A stretch of DNA of 64,000 nt from Deltaproteobacteria bacterium Ga0077539 (GCA_001465015.1 LNEO01000150.1:33436-97435); one strand, 5' to 3'. Positions 53,372-62,912 are shown, counted from the first letter of the stretch. Notes: generated from the sequence alone by a model not told the origin. Program-made: numbers and translations.

Positions 53372-54693
53372 GTCGCTGCCCTCCTGCCGCGGAGCTGCGG
53401 TCCCGTCGGTCCCGCGAAGCCCTCGTAGTGACGCGTGATCAAGTGCGACTCGATCTGGTTGACCGTGTCGAGCGCGACGCCCACCACGATCATCAAGCTC
53501 GTGCCGCCAAAGGGAAACGGAATGCGCAGGTACTGGCGCATCATGTCCGGCACGATGCACACGATCGCGAGGTAGAGCGCCCCGCCGAAGGTGATGCGCG
53601 TCACGACGTACTCGATGTACTCCGCCGTCTGCTTGCCCGGGCGCTTGTTGGGGATGAACGCGCCCTGCTTCTTCAGGTTGTCCGCGACGTCCACGGGCGG
53701 AAACTGAATCGCCGTGTAGAAGTACGCGAAGAACACCGTCAGCACGATGAACGTCGTGTTGTAGATCCAGTCGCCGCGCTGCAGCGCGTTCTGCACGGAG
53801 TCCGCGTAGGGCACGCGCCACTTCGCGAGCTGCATCGGCAGCATGAGCACCGTGCTCGCGAAGAGCGGCGGGATCACGCCGGCGCTGTTGACGCGCAGGG
53901 GCAAGTGCGTCCGCTGGCCGCCGTACATCTTTCGCCCCACGATGCGCCTCGCGTACTCGATCGGGATGCGACGCTGCCCGCGCTCGAAGAACACGATGAT
54001 CGCGACCGACGCGATGATCACCGTCACCGCGATCAGCATCGACGTCGGCTGGACCTGGCCAGACTTCGCCGACTGGATCGTCTGCATGATGAACGACGGG
54101 AAGTCCGCAACGATGCCCGCGAAGATCAACAGCGAGATGCCGTTGCCGATGCCGCGCTCGGTGATCTGCTCACCGATCCACATGATGAACGCCGTGCCCG
54201 TCATGAGCGTGAGCACGGTCATCAAGCGAAAGCCCCAGCCCGGGTGCGCCACAGCGCTGAGGCCGTCGCCGTTGCTCAAGCTCTCGAGGAAGAGCGCCGT
54301 CGCGTAGCCCTGAAAGAGCGCCAGCCCGATCGCGCCGTAGCGCGTGTACTGGTTGATCTTGCGCTGGCCGACCTCGCCCTCTTTGCGCAGCTCTTCGAGC
54401 GGCTTGAAGATCGACGAGAGCAGCTGGATCACGATCGACGCCGAGACGTACGGCGTGATGCCGAGCGCGAAGATCGACGCCTGCTCGAGCGCTCCGCCCG
54501 AGAAGAGATTGAACAGCCCGAGCAGCGAGCCGTCGCCGCCCGAAGCGCCGACCACCTCGCGGATCACCTTCACGTTCGCGCCCGGCACCGAGACGTACAC
54601 GCCCAGGCGGTAGACCGCGATCATGCCCAGCGTGAATAGGATCCTCCGTCGAAGCTCGGGGATCTTCACGATGTTGGCCAACACTGCGAGCAT
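53368..54693 (-). CDS. secY: Protein translocase subunit SecY
   Basis: The 441-residue channel protein of the Sec translocon has ten hydrophobic segments. Family signatures include the plug/TM2 region FNLFSGGALEQASIFALGITPYVSAS, the TM4-5 region, ERGIGNGISLLIFAGI and PIEYARRIVGRKMYGGQ. The ATG at 54693 has AGGA 7 bases upstream. The 150-base gap before it holds an imperfect inverted repeat (54726-54736 with 54827-54837) that could fold in the leader. Confidence 0.97.
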   Translation of the reverse strand: MLAVLANIVKIPELRRRILFTLGMIAVYRLGVYVSVPGANVKVIREVVGASGGDGSLLGLFNLFSGGALEQASIFALGITPYVSASIVIQLLSSIFKPLEELRKEGEVGQRKINQYTRYGAIGLALFQGYATALFLESLSNGDGLSAVAHPGWGFRLMTVLTLMTGTAFIMWIGEQITERGIGNGISLLIFAGIVADFPSFIMQTIQSAKSGQVQPTSMLIAVTVIIASVAIIVFFERGQRRIPIEYARRIVGRKMYGGQRTHLPLRVNSAGVIPPLFASTVLMLPMQLAKWRVPYADSVQNALQRGDWIYNTTFIVLTVFFAYFYTAIQFPPVDVADNLKKQGAFIPNKRPGKQTAEYIEYVVTRITFGGALYLAIVCIVPDMMRQYLRIPFPFGGTSLMIVVGVALDTVNQIESHLITRHYEGFAGPTGPQLRGRRAAT

Positions 54694-54843
54694 CAGTTCG
54701 TCCTTCTGCGAGAGTCGGGGCGGGTTATAGCCCAACAGGCCGCCATGCACAGAGCGCTCTCTCACAGTGACCCGCGGTCACCGATCGAAAGAGCGTCCCT
54801 GACACGCGACCCGTCATAGGGATCCCGTTGGGCTGTAGAGGGC

Positions 54844-55329
54844 TCAACCCGCCTTGGGCTCCGAGCCTTCCTTCGCGGCTGGCAGTTCGACGGCGCCCCC
54901 CGCCTTCTCGATCTTTTCTTTGGCGCTCGCGCTCACCGCGCTGACCTTGACCGAGAGCTTCTTGGTGAGCTCGCCGTCGCCCAGCACCTTCACCTTCAGG
55001 AACTTCGCTTTCACGAGGCCCTTCTCGATGAGCTGCGTCAGGTCCACAGTGGCGCCCGCCTCGAACTTGTTCTCGAGCTGCGCGACGTTCACCGTGGCCA
55101 CCGCCTCCACGAAGGGACGGCGGAAGCCGCGCTTCGGGAGACGGCGCTGGATCGGCGTCTGCCCACCCTGGAAGGCGAGCTTGCCGAAATTGCCTGGATG
55201 ACGGGCCTTCTGGCCCTTCATTCCCTTACCCGCGGTCTTGCCGAGGCCCGACCCCAAACCGCGACCCTTGCGGAGCGGCTTGGTTCTGGCGCCTTCGGGC
55301 GCGCGGAGCTTGCTCAAGTAATCAGCCAT
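54844..55329 (-). CDS. rplO: 50S ribosomal protein L15
   Basis: The 161-residue uL15 protein starts MADYLSKLRAPEGARTKPLRK and has GKGMKGQKARHPGN and LPKRGFRRPF signatures. GAGGAGTGCG precedes the ATG at 55329, and the start lies inside the last codons of rpmD (8-base overlap). Confidence 0.97.
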   Translation of the reverse strand: MADYLSKLRAPEGARTKPLRKGRGLGSGLGKTAGKGMKGQKARHPGNFGKLAFQGGQTPIQRRLPKRGFRRPFVEAVATVNVAQLENKFEAGATVDLTQLIEKGLVKAKFLKVKVLGDGELTKKLSVKVSAVSASAKEKIEKAGGAVELPAAKEGSEPKAG

Positions 55330-55513
55330 CGCACTCCTCGACATTCACGAGGTGGAGGACCTTCTTGACCATCCCTCGAAACGAGGGGGTGTTGTCCACC
55401 ACGACTACGGTGTTGGGTCCCGAGAGCCCGAGGCCCTTGAGAACCGCAACGTGCCCCGGCTTCTTGCCGGCAAATCCACGCAACTGCTTGACGCGAAGCT
55501 TCGGCTTGGCCAT
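55322..55513 (-). CDS. rpmD: 50S ribosomal protein L30
   Basis: The 63-residue uL30 protein MAKPKLRVKQLRGFAGKKPGH... has the characteristic GLGLSGPNTVVVVDNTPSFRG middle. The ATG at 55513 has GGAGGT 4 bases upstream, and its end overlaps the rplO start. It is the standard neighbour of rpsE and rplO. Confidence 0.96.
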   Translation of the reverse strand: MAKPKLRVKQLRGFAGKKPGHVAVLKGLGLSGPNTVVVVDNTPSFRGMVKKVLHLVNVEECDG

Positions 55514-55524
55514 CGCGACCTCCA

Positions 55525-56016
55525 TCACATGTCTTCAGCGCGGAGACCGCGCTTCTGCGCGGTGGCCGCCACGCTGCGGAGCTGCTTGAGGGCAGCGATG
55601 GTCGCCTTCACCGCGTTGTGCGGGTTGCGCGAGCCGTAAGATTTCGAAAGAATGTCCGCGATTCCGGCGCTCTCGACGACGGCGCGCACTGCGCCGCCGG
55701 CGATGACGCCCGTTCCGGCGCCAGCCGGGCGGAGCATCACGTGACCGGCTCCGAAGAAGCCGTTCACGTCGTGCGGAATGGTCTTTCCGACGAGGGGGAC
55801 CTCGAACAGGTTCTTGCGCGCCTGCTCGTTGCCCTTGCGAATCGCCTCGGGGACCTCGTTGGCCTTTCCGAGGCCCACGCCGACGCGGCCGTTCTGATCG
55901 CCCACGACAACCAGCGCGCTGAAGCTGAAGCGGCGTCCGCCCTTCACGACCTTCGCGACACGGTTGATGTGGACCACGCGCTCTTTGAGCTCGTTCTGCT
56001 CGCCTTCCATCGACAT
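55525..56016 (-). CDS. rpsE: 30S ribosomal protein S5
   Basis: The 163-residue uS5 protein has the double-stranded RNA-binding-like N-terminal domain ([22 protein letters not shown]) and the C-terminal LLR fold with [20 protein letters not shown]5 helps to maintain decoding fidelity. GAGGAG lies 8 bases before the ATG at 56016. Confidence 0.97.
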   Translation of the reverse strand: MSMEGEQNELKERVVHINRVAKVVKGGRRFSFSALVVVGDQNGRVGVGLGKANEVPEAIRKGNEQARKNLFEVPLVGKTIPHDVNGFFGAGHVMLRPAGAGTGVIAGGAVRAVVESAGIADILSKSYGSRNPHNAVKATIAALKQLRSVAATAQKRGLRAEDM

Positions 56017-56027
56017 CGTGTGACTCC

Positions 56028-56396
56028 TCAGAACTCGAGACCGGCCTCACGCGCAGCATCAGCCAGGGCGCTGATACGCCCGTGGTACTGGTAGCCGCCG
56101 CGATCGAACACGACCTTCTGGATGCCCTTGTCTTTGCAGATCTGCGCGATCGTCTTGCCCACGATCTTCGCTGCGTCGGTCTTCTTGGCCTCGCCCGCGG
56201 CGCCCTTCACGTCCTTGCTCAGGGTGCTCGCCGTCGCGATGGTCTTGCCAGCGTCGTCGTCGATCACCTGCGCGTAGATGTGCAGCGACGAGCGGTACAC
56301 GCTCAACCGCGGACGCTCCGCCGTGCCGTGGAGCTTCGCTCGCGTGCGCTTGACGCGGCGCTCGAAGCGCTCTTCGCTCTTTTTCTGCTGTCCCAT
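56028..56396 (-). CDS. rplR: 50S ribosomal protein L18
   Basis: The 122-residue uL18 protein binds 5S rRNA. Signatures are [38 protein letters not shown] and the C-terminal [23 protein letters not shown]. It is followed by rpsE after 11 bases, but the gap to the upstream gene rplF is an unusual 227 bases. Confidence 0.97.
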   Translation of the reverse strand: MGQQKKSEERFERRVKRTRAKLHGTAERPRLSVYRSSLHIYAQVIDDDAGKTIATASTLSKDVKGAAGEAKKTDAAKIVGKTIAQICKDKGIQKVVFDRGGYQYHGRISALADAAREAGLEF

Positions 56397-56489
56397 GGTC
56401 TCTTCGCTCCTTTTGGGTCCGACTACGAAGACCGTCGCTCGGTCGCAGGGTGTTCGGCAGCGGTTTCAGTGCTCGCCTGGCGCGGAGCC

Positions 56490-56513
56490 CGCTCGGAAGC
56501 TTTCTTCCGAGCG
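56490..56513. other. Perfect hairpin in the rplF-rplR gap
   Basis: CGCTCGGAAG (56490-56499) and CTTCCGAGCG (56504-56513) form a perfect 10-bp stem with a 4-base loop, and a second weaker stem (CTCTCG 56595-56600 with CGAGAG 56606-56611) lies nearer rplF. There is no T-tract after either, so RNA processing or autoregulation is more likely than termination. Confidence 0.6.
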
Positions 56514-56623
56514 ACCATGGTCGCCGTGCGTTCGAGAGCCGCCACCGCCCTCCGGTCGTGCCGTCTTTGTAGATCGGGTCGTCACCCGCGCGCCCTCTCG
56601 CTCATCGAGAGAGCGCCGCGAGC

Positions 56624-57217
56624 TCACTTGCCGCCCTTGCCTCCGGCCTTGCCGGCCTTGCGGATGATCTTCTGTCCTTCGACGTTCACGCCCTTGCCCT
56701 TGTAGGGCTCCGGCGGACGAAAGGACTGCAGCTTCGCGACTGCCTGCCCGAGCACGTCCTTGTCGTGCGACTCGAGCTCGAGGGTCACGCCTTGCTCGTT
56801 CTTACCCGAGACCTGCATGGTGCCCTTCTGGTTGATCTCCTTGACCTTGATCTCCGCCGGAAGCGCGTACGCGACCGGATGAGACAGGCCGAGGGAGAGG
56901 TTCAGCGTCTGGCCCTTCTGCTCGGCCTTGTAGCCGGTGCCGAGGAGCAGGAGCTTCACCTTGTAGCCGGTCGACACGCCGACGATCGCGTTTGCGATGT
57001 GCGCGCGGGTCGTTCCGTACATGAGCTTCGCGTCTTGCGAAGCCACGTCGCCCTTGATGCCGAGCTGCACCTCGGTGCCCTTCACTTCCAGCGAAAGGTA
57101 CGAGGGAAAGCTGCGCGTGATCGTGCCCTTGGCACCCTTCACTTCGACCTTGCCGTCCTTGACGGTCACGGTCACGCCCTTGGGCAGCTCGATCGGTCGC
57201 TTGCCAATCTTCGACAT
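56624..57217 (-). CDS. rplF: 50S ribosomal protein L6
   Basis: The 197-residue uL6 protein starts MSKIGKRPIELPKGVTV and has the two repeated beta domains, with LLLLGTGYKAEQKGQTLNLSL and the C-terminal signature RPPEPYKGKGV. The last 20 residues are a Lys/Gly-rich tail beyond the usual length of about 178. GGAG lies 6 bases before the ATG at 57217. Confidence 0.97.
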   Translation of the reverse strand: MSKIGKRPIELPKGVTVTVKDGKVEVKGAKGTITRSFPSYLSLEVKGTEVQLGIKGDVASQDAKLMYGTTRAHIANAIVGVSTGYKVKLLLLGTGYKAEQKGQTLNLSLGLSHPVAYALPAEIKVKEINQKGTMQVSGKNEQGVTLELESHDKDVLGQAVAKLQSFRPPEPYKGKGVNVEGQKIIRKAGKAGGKGGK

Positions 57218-57228
57218 GGTCGTCTCCG

Positions 57229-57627
57229 TCACCAGATCTGGCAGAGCAGCTCGCCGCCGACGCCCACTTTGCGCGCCTGGCGATCGCTCATGATTCCCCG
57301 AGAGGTCGACAGGACGGCGATGCCGAGACCTGACTTCACCTTCGGAATGTCCTGCGCACGCACGTACACCCGGCGACCCGGCTTGGAGATGCGCTCGATT
57401 CCCTCGATGGCAGGAGCCTTGTCCTTGCCGTACTTGAGGGTGATCGAGAGCACCTCGTAGCCGCTCTCCTCGGTGTCCTTGGCAACGTCCGCCACATAGC
57501 CCTCGCTCTTGAGGACCTCGGCGATCGTGCCCTTCAACTTCGACGCCGGGATTACCACACGATCATGGCGAGCCATGACGGCGTTGCGAATCCTCGACAG
57601 CATGTCCGCGATCGGATCGGTCAGCAT
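57229..57627 (-). CDS. rpsH: 30S ribosomal protein S8
   Basis: The 132-residue uS8 protein starts MLTDPIADMLSRIRNAVMARHD and ends with the GIAVLSTSRGIMSDRQARK-type signature. S8 binds 16S rRNA helix 21 and, in E. coli, represses the spc operon by binding its mRNA near rplE. It follows the S14 gene by 15 bases. Confidence 0.97.
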   Translation of the reverse strand: MLTDPIADMLSRIRNAVMARHDRVVIPASKLKGTIAEVLKSEGYVADVAKDTEESGYEVLSITLKYGKDKAPAIEGIERISKPGRRVYVRAQDIPKVKSGLGIAVLSTSRGIMSDRQARKVGVGGELLCQIW

Positions 57628-57642
57628 GACAAAAGCCCTCTC

Positions 57643-57828
57643 TTACCAGCTCGCCTTGATCACGCCGGGGATCTCGCCACGAAGGGCGAGCTCCCGCAGG
57701 CAGAGCCGGCACAGCTCGAACTTGCGGTAGTAGCCACGCGCGCGTCCACAACGGCGGCAACGGTTACGGTGCCGGACGGCGAACTTCGGCGGGTCGTTGA
57801 GCTTCGCGAAACTGCAGGCACGTGCCAC
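57643..57828 (-). CDS. rpsZ: 30S ribosomal protein S14, zinc type
   Basis: The 61-residue protein begins with GTG at 57828 ([10 protein letters not shown]) and has GGAG 6 bases upstream. The zinc ligands are CRRC (residues 24-27) and CRLC (40-43), so this is the short, zinc-binding uS14. Its position between rplE and rpsH is standard. Confidence 0.95.
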   Translation of the reverse strand: MARACSFAKLNDPPKFAVRHRNRCRRCGRARGYYRKFELCRLCLRELALRGEIPGVIKASW

Positions 57829-57868
57829 GACGATCTCCCTGGTGTCTCTATCCGAAAGAAAACTTTGC

Positions 57869-58555
57869 TCACTGACGGAACGGCATGCCGAGTTGTTGAA
57901 GGAGCGCTCGCCCCTCCTCATCGTTGCGTGCCGTCGTCACGATCGAGATGTTGAGCCCCTTGATCTTGTCGACCTTGTCGTAGTCGATCTCGGGGAAGAT
58001 GATCTGCTCTTTGAGGCCGAGCGTGTAGTTGCCCTGCCCGTCGAACGCCTTCGGGCTGACGCCCTTGAAGTCACGAACGCGCGGGAGCGCGAAGGTGATG
58101 AGGCGGTCCAAGAACTCCCACATGCGGTCGCGACGGAGCGTCACCATCACGCCGATGGGCTGCCCCGTGCGGAGCTTGAAGGTCGCGATGGACTTGCGCG
58201 CGCGGGTCACCACCGGCTTTTGACCGGTGAGCGCCGTCACTTCGGCGAGGCCCGACTCGATGAGCTTCTGGTTCTGCGTCGCTTCGCCCAAGCCCATGTT
58301 CACGGTCACCTTGGTGATCCGCGGCACCTGCATCTTGTTCTTGTAGTTGAACTGACGCATGAGCGCCGGAATCACTTCGGCGTCGTACTTCTTCTTGGCG
58401 CGAGGCTCGACGCGGTCTTGCGCGAGGCTCGAGGTGGGCTTGGCGAGCTCGACCTTCGTCGGACCCTTCTTGCCCTTCGGCTTCTTCTCGCCGCCACCGC
58501 CACCAGCAGGCTTCGCCTCCTTGGGGGCTTTTTCTTTCTTCTCGTTGTCGGCCAT
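57869..58555 (-). CDS. rplE: 50S ribosomal protein L5 with N-terminal extension
   Basis: The uL5 core (from about residue 48) is complete: [33 protein letters not shown], and [20 protein letters not shown]. The 228-residue product is about 45 residues longer than usual because of a Lys/Glu/Pro/Gly-rich head ([20 protein letters not shown]) that begins at the ATG at 58555. L5 contacts 5S rRNA and the P-site tRNA. Confidence 0.97.
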   Translation of the reverse strand: MADNEKKEKAPKEAKPAGGGGGEKKPKGKKGPTKVELAKPTSSLAQDRVEPRAKKKYDAEVIPALMRQFNYKNKMQVPRITKVTVNMGLGEATQNQKLIESGLAEVTALTGQKPVVTRARKSIATFKLRTGQPIGVMVTLRRDRMWEFLDRLITFALPRVRDFKGVSPKAFDGQGNYTLGLKEQIIFPEIDYDKVDKIKGLNISIVTTARNDEEGRALLQQLGMPFRQ

Positions 58556-58668
58556 CGGAGCTTCTCGCTTCCCGGTCTTCAATCCCTCATGCGCTGGGCG
58601 CCGTGAGGGTCGCGGGAGTTATCTGTCGAAGAGTTCTTGAAAACTGGTGTAGAAGAGTCTCGCCGCGC

Positions 58669-59022
58669 TCAGCTCGCGCTGGGGCGCTCGCGCTCACGCT
58701 TGGGCTCGGGGATGTCCTTGTTGGACTTCACCGCGACGCGCGTCTTCGAGCCATCGCTCTCGACGCGGGTCTTCACCCGGGTGCCTTTGCCCGTCTCCGG
58801 GTCGACGGGCATCACCTTCGAGATGTGCAGCGGGGCTTCGCGCTCGACGATGCCCCCGTCGCTCACCTGCGTGGGCTTCGCGTGCTTCTTGACCACGTTG
58901 ATCTTCTCGACGAGCACCTTGTCGTCCTCCGCCCAAACGCGGAGAACCTTGCCCGTCTTGCCTTTGTCTTTGCCGGAGATCACCACAACGGTGTCGCCAG
59001 TCCGAATCCTCGCGAGCGACAT
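58669..59022 (-). CDS. rplX: 50S ribosomal protein L24
   Basis: The 117-residue uL24 protein has the KOW motif [21 protein letters not shown] and [14 protein letters not shown] charged C-terminal tail ([13 protein letters not shown]) lengthens it slightly. L24 starts 50S assembly by binding the 5' end of 23S rRNA. It follows rplN by 3 bases. Confidence 0.97.
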   Translation of the reverse strand: MSLARIRTGDTVVVISGKDKGKTGKVLRVWAEDDKVLVEKINVVKKHAKPTQVSDGGIVEREAPLHISKVMPVDPETGKGTRVKTRVESDGSKTRVAVKSNKDIPEPKRERERPSAS

Positions 59023-59025
59023 GGA

Positions 59026-59394
59026 TTAGATGACCTCCGGCGCGAGCGAGATGATCTTCATGAAGTTCTTGCCGCGGAGCTCGCGCGCCACCGGGCCGAA
59101 GATACGCGTCCCGATCGGGGCGTTTTCTTTGTCGATGAGCACCGCGCTGTTGCCGTCGAACTTCACGTACGAGCCGTCCGGCCGCAGGTACTCACGCTTG
59201 GTGCGGACCACCACTGCGCGTGCGGTCTGCCCCTTCTTCACCTTCATGTTCGGGAGGGCTTCCTTCACCGCGACAACGATGACGTCACCCAGGCCCGCGT
59301 ACTTGCGTCGCGAGCCGCCGAGCACCTTGATGCACTGAACTCGGCGAGCGCCTGAATTGTCGGCGACGTCGAGGATGCTACGCATCTGGATCAT
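59026..59394 (-). CDS. rplN: 50S ribosomal protein L14
   Basis: The 122-residue uL14 protein starts [21 protein letters not shown] and has [18 protein letters not shown] and [13 protein letters not shown] signatures. It forms a bridge to the 30S subunit and is the binding site of RsfS, encoded at 7464-8090 in this window. Confidence 0.97.
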   Translation of the reverse strand: MIQMRSILDVADNSGARRVQCIKVLGGSRRKYAGLGDVIVVAVKEALPNMKVKKGQTARAVVVRTKREYLRPDGSYVKFDGNSAVLIDKENAPIGTRIFGPVARELRGKNFMKIISLAPEVI

Positions 59395-59431
59395 GGCAAA
59401 CGAACTCCTAGAGAGATGAAGTCGTGGGGAA

Positions 59432-59716
59432 TCAGGTCTCCGCCGGTCGTTCGACCAGGCGGATCACCACGAAGTGCTTGTCCTTCGACATCGGGCTGTG
59501 CTCGCGGATCTCGACGATGTCGCCCTCGCGGTATTGACCCTTCTCGTCGTGCGCCTTGTAGCGCTTGCGCACGCGGACGAACTTTCCGTACACCGGGTGC
59601 TTGACGGAGCGGACGACCTCGACCACGACGGTCTTGGTCATCTTGGCGCTCTTCACGCGGCCCAGAAGGACGCGCTTTCCACCGAAGCGTTCGGTGCTTG
59701 TGTTCTCGGTCGCCAT
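59432..59716 (-). CDS. rpsQ: 30S ribosomal protein S17
   Basis: The 94-residue uS17 OB-fold protein contains [35 protein letters not shown] and [20 protein letters not shown]. It is a primary 16S rRNA binder. It follows rpmC by 3 bases. Confidence 0.97.
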   Translation of the reverse strand: MATENTSTERFGGKRVLLGRVKSAKMTKTVVVEVVRSVKHPVYGKFVRVRKRYKAHDEKGQYREGDIVEIREHSPMSKDKHFVVIRLVERPAET

Positions 59717-59719
59717 GGA

Positions 59720-59947
59720 TCAGCCCTCTGCCTTCTTTGCTGGCGCGCTGCGCTTGCGCTCGGTCTGCACGGTCTTGATGCGCGCGATCTCGCGACGGAG
59801 ACGGCGCATCTTGGCGGTGTCGTCCAGCTTGTTCGTGAAGTTCTCGAAGCGGGCGGTGAAGAGCGCGCTCTGCACGGTCTTCAGCTGCTCGGCGAGCTCG
59901 GCGTCCGTCTTGGCGCGCAGGTCGGCGCCGGATGATTCGTTGGCCAT
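59720..59947 (-). CDS. rpmC: 50S ribosomal protein L29
   Basis: The 75-residue uL29 protein is two helices with DAELAEQLKTVQSALFTARF and MRRLRREIARIKTV. The ATG at 59947 has AAGGTG 8 bases upstream. L29 sits at the peptide exit tunnel. It follows rplP by 13 bases. Confidence 0.95.
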   Translation of the reverse strand: MANESSGADLRAKTDAELAEQLKTVQSALFTARFENFTNKLDDTAKMRRLRREIARIKTVQTERKRSAPAKKAEG

Positions 59948-59960
59948 GATCAATGCACCT

Positions 59961-60380
59961 TCACAGAGACTCGATGCCGCGGGTCAAAACGCGCACGCCC
60001 ACCGGGAGCTTGTGCGACGCGAGACGAAACGCCTCGCGGGCCAACTCTTCGGGCAGACCGCCGAGCTCGTACATCACGCGGCCCGGCTGAACGACGGCGA
60101 CCCACTCCTCGACGGCGCCCTTTCCGTGACCCATGCGGGTCTCGAGGGGCTTCTTCGTGATGGGCTTGTCGGGAAACACGCGGATCCAGAGCTTGCCCGC
60201 GCGCTTGACGTGGCGCTGGATCGCCATACGCGCGGCTTCGATCTGCCGCGCCGTGACTTTACCGCCCTCGGTCGCCTGCAACGCGAAGTCGCCGAACGAC
60301 ACGTCCGAGCCGGTCCAGGCAACACCCTTCATGTTGCCCTTCATCGCTTTGCGAAACTTGGTCCTCTTCGGGGAAAGCAT
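59961..60380 (-). CDS. rplP: 50S ribosomal protein L16
   Basis: The 139-residue uL16 protein starts [21 protein letters not shown] and has [22 protein letters not shown] and [13 protein letters not shown] signatures. It lies near the A-site tRNA in the 50S subunit. It follows rpsC by 33 bases. Confidence 0.97.
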   Translation of the reverse strand: MLSPKRTKFRKAMKGNMKGVAWTGSDVSFGDFALQATEGGKVTARQIEAARMAIQRHVKRAGKLWIRVFPDKPITKKPLETRMGHGKGAVEEWVAVVQPGRVMYELGGLPEELAREAFRLASHKLPVGVRVLTRGIESL

Positions 60381-60413
60381 GGCTTGTCTCCGTCACTCTC
60401 TCTTCAACGAAGA

Positions 60414-61112
60414 TCAGGCGCGCGGCGCGGGGCCGGTGCCCGGGCGGCGCTTCTTCTGCGGAAGCACTTCGCCCTTGCAAATCCACACCTTCGCGCCGAT
60501 CGAGCCGTACGTCGTGTGCGCCTCGGCCTGGCCGAATTCGATGTCCGCGCGCAGCGTGTGCAGCGGAACGCGACCTTCGCGGTACACTTCGACGCGCGCC
60601 ATTTCGGCGCCGCCCAAGCGACCCGCGCAGCGGATACGAATGCCGCGAGCGCCGAGCTTCATCGCCGCGCTCACAGCCTTCTTCATCGCGCGGCGGAAGG
60701 CCACGCGACGCTCGAGCTGCATGCAAACGCTCTCGGCCACGAGCTGTGCGTTGGTGTCCGGCTTGCGGACCTCCTGCACGTCGATGACGATGTCATCGGG
60801 CGAGGCGTTCGTGTACTTGCAAAGGCCGCCGAACTTCTTGCCGTCGCCCTTCTTGAGCTCGTCGACGCCCTTGCCGCCCTTGCCGATCACGATCCCCGGA
60901 CGAGCCGTGTAGATGATGATCCGGACCTTGGCGGCCGCGCGCTCGACCTCGACGCCCGCGATGCCCGCGTTCGCCAGGTGCTCCTTGACCACACGCTTGA
61001 GCGTCAGGTCCTCGTGCAACCAAGAGGCGTAGTTCTTCGACTCGAACCACTTGGAGTTCCAGGTCTTGATGACGCCGAGGCGGAAGCCGGTCGGATGAAC
61101 CTTTTGACCCAT
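60414..61112 (-). CDS. rpsC: 30S ribosomal protein S3
   Basis: The 232-residue uS3 protein starts [22 protein letters not shown] and has the KH-domain GxxG in [14 protein letters not shown] and the C-terminal signature [22 protein letters not shown]3 forms part of the mRNA entry site. It follows rplV by 41 bases. Confidence 0.98.
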   Translation of the reverse strand: MGQKVHPTGFRLGVIKTWNSKWFESKNYASWLHEDLTLKRVVKEHLANAGIAGVEVERAAAKVRIIIYTARPGIVIGKGGKGVDELKKGDGKKFGGLCKYTNASPDDIVIDVQEVRKPDTNAQLVAESVCMQLERRVAFRRAMKKAVSAAMKLGARGIRIRCAGRLGGAEMARVEVYREGRVPLHTLRADIEFGQAEAHTTYGSIGAKVWICKGEVLPQKKRRPGTGPAPRA

Positions 61113-61153
61113 ATTCGATCTCTATCTCTTGAGTGGGTGGGGGAGCGTGACGC

Positions 61154-61612
61154 TCACTCGCTCTTCGCTTCTTCGGCCTTCGGGCTCGAGCCCTTGGCGG
61201 CCTTGGTCGCAGCGCGAGCAGCTTGCCGCTCGGCCGCGAACTTCTGGCGGCCGGTGGGCGCGGGCGCCGCATCGGTCAACCAGAGCGCGATGTGACTCAC
61301 GCCCTTCACGATCGGCGTCGCGCGGCCCTGCGCCCGGGGGCGCCATCGTCGCATGTTGCGGTTCGGGCCCTTGTCCACGGTCGCGCGCGCCACGTACAGC
61401 GCGTCGACGTTGACCGAGCCGTCCGCCTGCTTGGCGTTGCTCAGTGCCGATTCGATCAGCTTCTTCACGATCGGCGCGCCGGACTTCGGCGTAAACGCCA
61501 GCTCGTCGAGCGCCTGCGAAACCTTCTTGCCGCGGACGAGGTTCACGATCACGCGCGCCTTACGGGGCGAGATCCGTGCGAACCGCAGCGCAGCCTTGCT
61601 CTCGATCGCCAT
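61154..61612 (-). CDS. rplV: 50S ribosomal protein L22 with C-terminal extension
   Basis: The 152-residue uL22 protein has the core signature RFARISPRKARVIVNLVRGKK and the tunnel hairpin near RNMRRWRPRAQGRATPI. From about residue 115 a Lys/Ala/Glu-rich tail (TGRQKFAAERQAARAATK) is added to the usual 110 residues. It is the first gene of this locus: the genes that normally precede it (rpsS, rplB, rplW, rplD, rplC, rpsJ) are absent. Confidence 0.97.
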   Translation of the reverse strand: MAIESKAALRFARISPRKARVIVNLVRGKKVSQALDELAFTPKSGAPIVKKLIESALSNAKQADGSVNVDALYVARATVDKGPNRNMRRWRPRAQGRATPIVKGVSHIALWLTDAAPAPTGRQKFAAERQAARAATKAAKGSSPKAEEAKSE

Positions 61613-61814
61613 CGCTGTGCTCTCTACTCGGAAACGTGTCTACGTTCGGTCTCAGCAGCTCCGCATCTTGCGAAACACACTGGCTCCGAAGGAGACCCGC
61701 ACCGTCAGTGCGAGACGCTCATTCGATCTCCAGTGCGTCCGACGGTCGCTCTCGCGTCCCGTCGCAGCCACTGTGTCACTTGCCTCTCTGAGGGATCCCA
61801 GGGAGGGCCGCGGT

Positions 61815-61843
61815 GTTTACAAGACGGTTATGGGGGTGTCAAG
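61815..61843 (-). promoter_or_regulatory. Sigma70-type promoter for the rplV operon
   Basis: On the minus strand a perfect TTGACA (61838-61843) is followed after 17 bases by TAAACA (61815-61820), which matches three of six -10 positions. It lies about 200 bases upstream of rplV in a 315-base divergent gap, leaving a leader of about 195 bases. The leader contains a small CGCAC/GTGCG stem. The same -35 and spacing recur at the rpoA promoter. Confidence 0.6.
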
Positions 61844-61927
61844 CGCCCCCTCCAAGAATCGACACAATCTCGTTCGACCGCGAATTGCGCTGGGACTTCT
61901 AGCACCCCGTCGTCCAACAATCGCGCC

Positions 61928-62881
61928 GTGATCGTTCGACGATGGATTCATTGCGGTTCGCTCGTGGCTGTCTCTCTGGCGCTCGCCTGCGGCGGAGGCG
62001 GCGCGAACAACGACCCGGCGCAGAGCACAGGCGCGAGCGCTGGGGGCGAAGCGCAGACGTACACCGTGCGGCTGCACAGGCCGTCGCGGGTCGGTCAGCG
62101 GCTTCGGGTGCGCACCGAGGCGACGAGCAGCGAGAGCCGCGTGACGCGCATGGGCGGCACGCAAGGGGATCGCACCATGACTCGACGCCGCACCACGATC
62201 GACTGCGTCGCAGAGATCCTCGCCGTCAACCGAGCGGGAAAAGCCACGCGGCTCGCGCTCACGGTCGCGTCGCTGCAATCCGAGTCCGACCAGCAGACCG
62301 TGGCGTCGCTCGGCTCGGACTCGCGCCTCGAGCTCTCGCTCGGTGCGCGCGAGGACCAGACGACCATCACGCTCGGCGGCCAGCCGGTGAGCCGCGAGGT
62401 GCGCGCGGCGATCAAAGACGTTCACTCGCTCTCGGTGGACGAGCTCACCGACGACGAGACCTTCGGAACGCCTCAACCTCGCGCGGTGGGCGCCTCGTGG
62501 CCCGCGCGGGTCGAGACGCTTCGCACGGCGCTCGAGGGGACCGGGATGAACATCGCCGCCGACGGCATCCGCGCGACGGTGACCCTCGCGGACGTCAACC
62601 AGCGCGAGCCGGGAGCGCCCATGATGGAGCTGCGCGGCGAGGTGACCATCGAGCGAATGAGCCTCGCGCAGCTTCCGCCGGGGTTTACCTCGTCGACGAT
62701 GAACATGCGCATGCGCATGGAGAAGGTCGTCTCGGCGACCAACCTCGAGGCGCCCCCGGTCTCCGAAATGAGCGCGATGACTTCGCACGCCGAGCTCAGC
62801 GGGACCGTCAACGGCCAGCCCGTCACCATCGAGATGGAGATGGAAAACGAGCGCCGAACGACGTTCTCACCCACCCCGTAA
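61928..62881 (+). CDS. Hypothetical lipoprotein, related to the gene at 44483-45430
   Basis: The 317-residue protein begins with a GTG at 61928 and a signal peptide ending LALAC followed by GGGG (Cys21). The mature part opens TYTVRLHRPSRVGQRLRV and is beta-rich with several long strands (LRGEVTIERMSLAQLPPG and MNMRMRMEKVVSATN). The opening and overall strand order resemble the lipoprotein at 44483-45430. It is divergent from the ribosomal locus and converges on the ferritin-like gene. No function is known. Confidence 0.75.
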   Translation: MIVRRWIHCGSLVAVSLALACGGGGANNDPAQSTGASAGGEAQTYTVRLHRPSRVGQRLRVRTEATSSESRVTRMGGTQGDRTMTRRRTTIDCVAEILAVNRAGKATRLALTVASLQSESDQQTVASLGSDSRLELSLGAREDQTTITLGGQPVSREVRAAIKDVHSLSVDELTDDETFGTPQPRAVGASWPARVETLRTALEGTGMNIAADGIRATVTLADVNQREPGAPMMELRGEVTIERMSLAQLPPGFTSSTMNMRMRMEKVVSATNLEAPPVSEMSAMTSHAELSGTVNGQPVTIEMEMENERRTTFSPTP

Positions 62882-62912
62882 CCACGTCACGCGAGCGCGA
62901 GCGCGAACGCTG

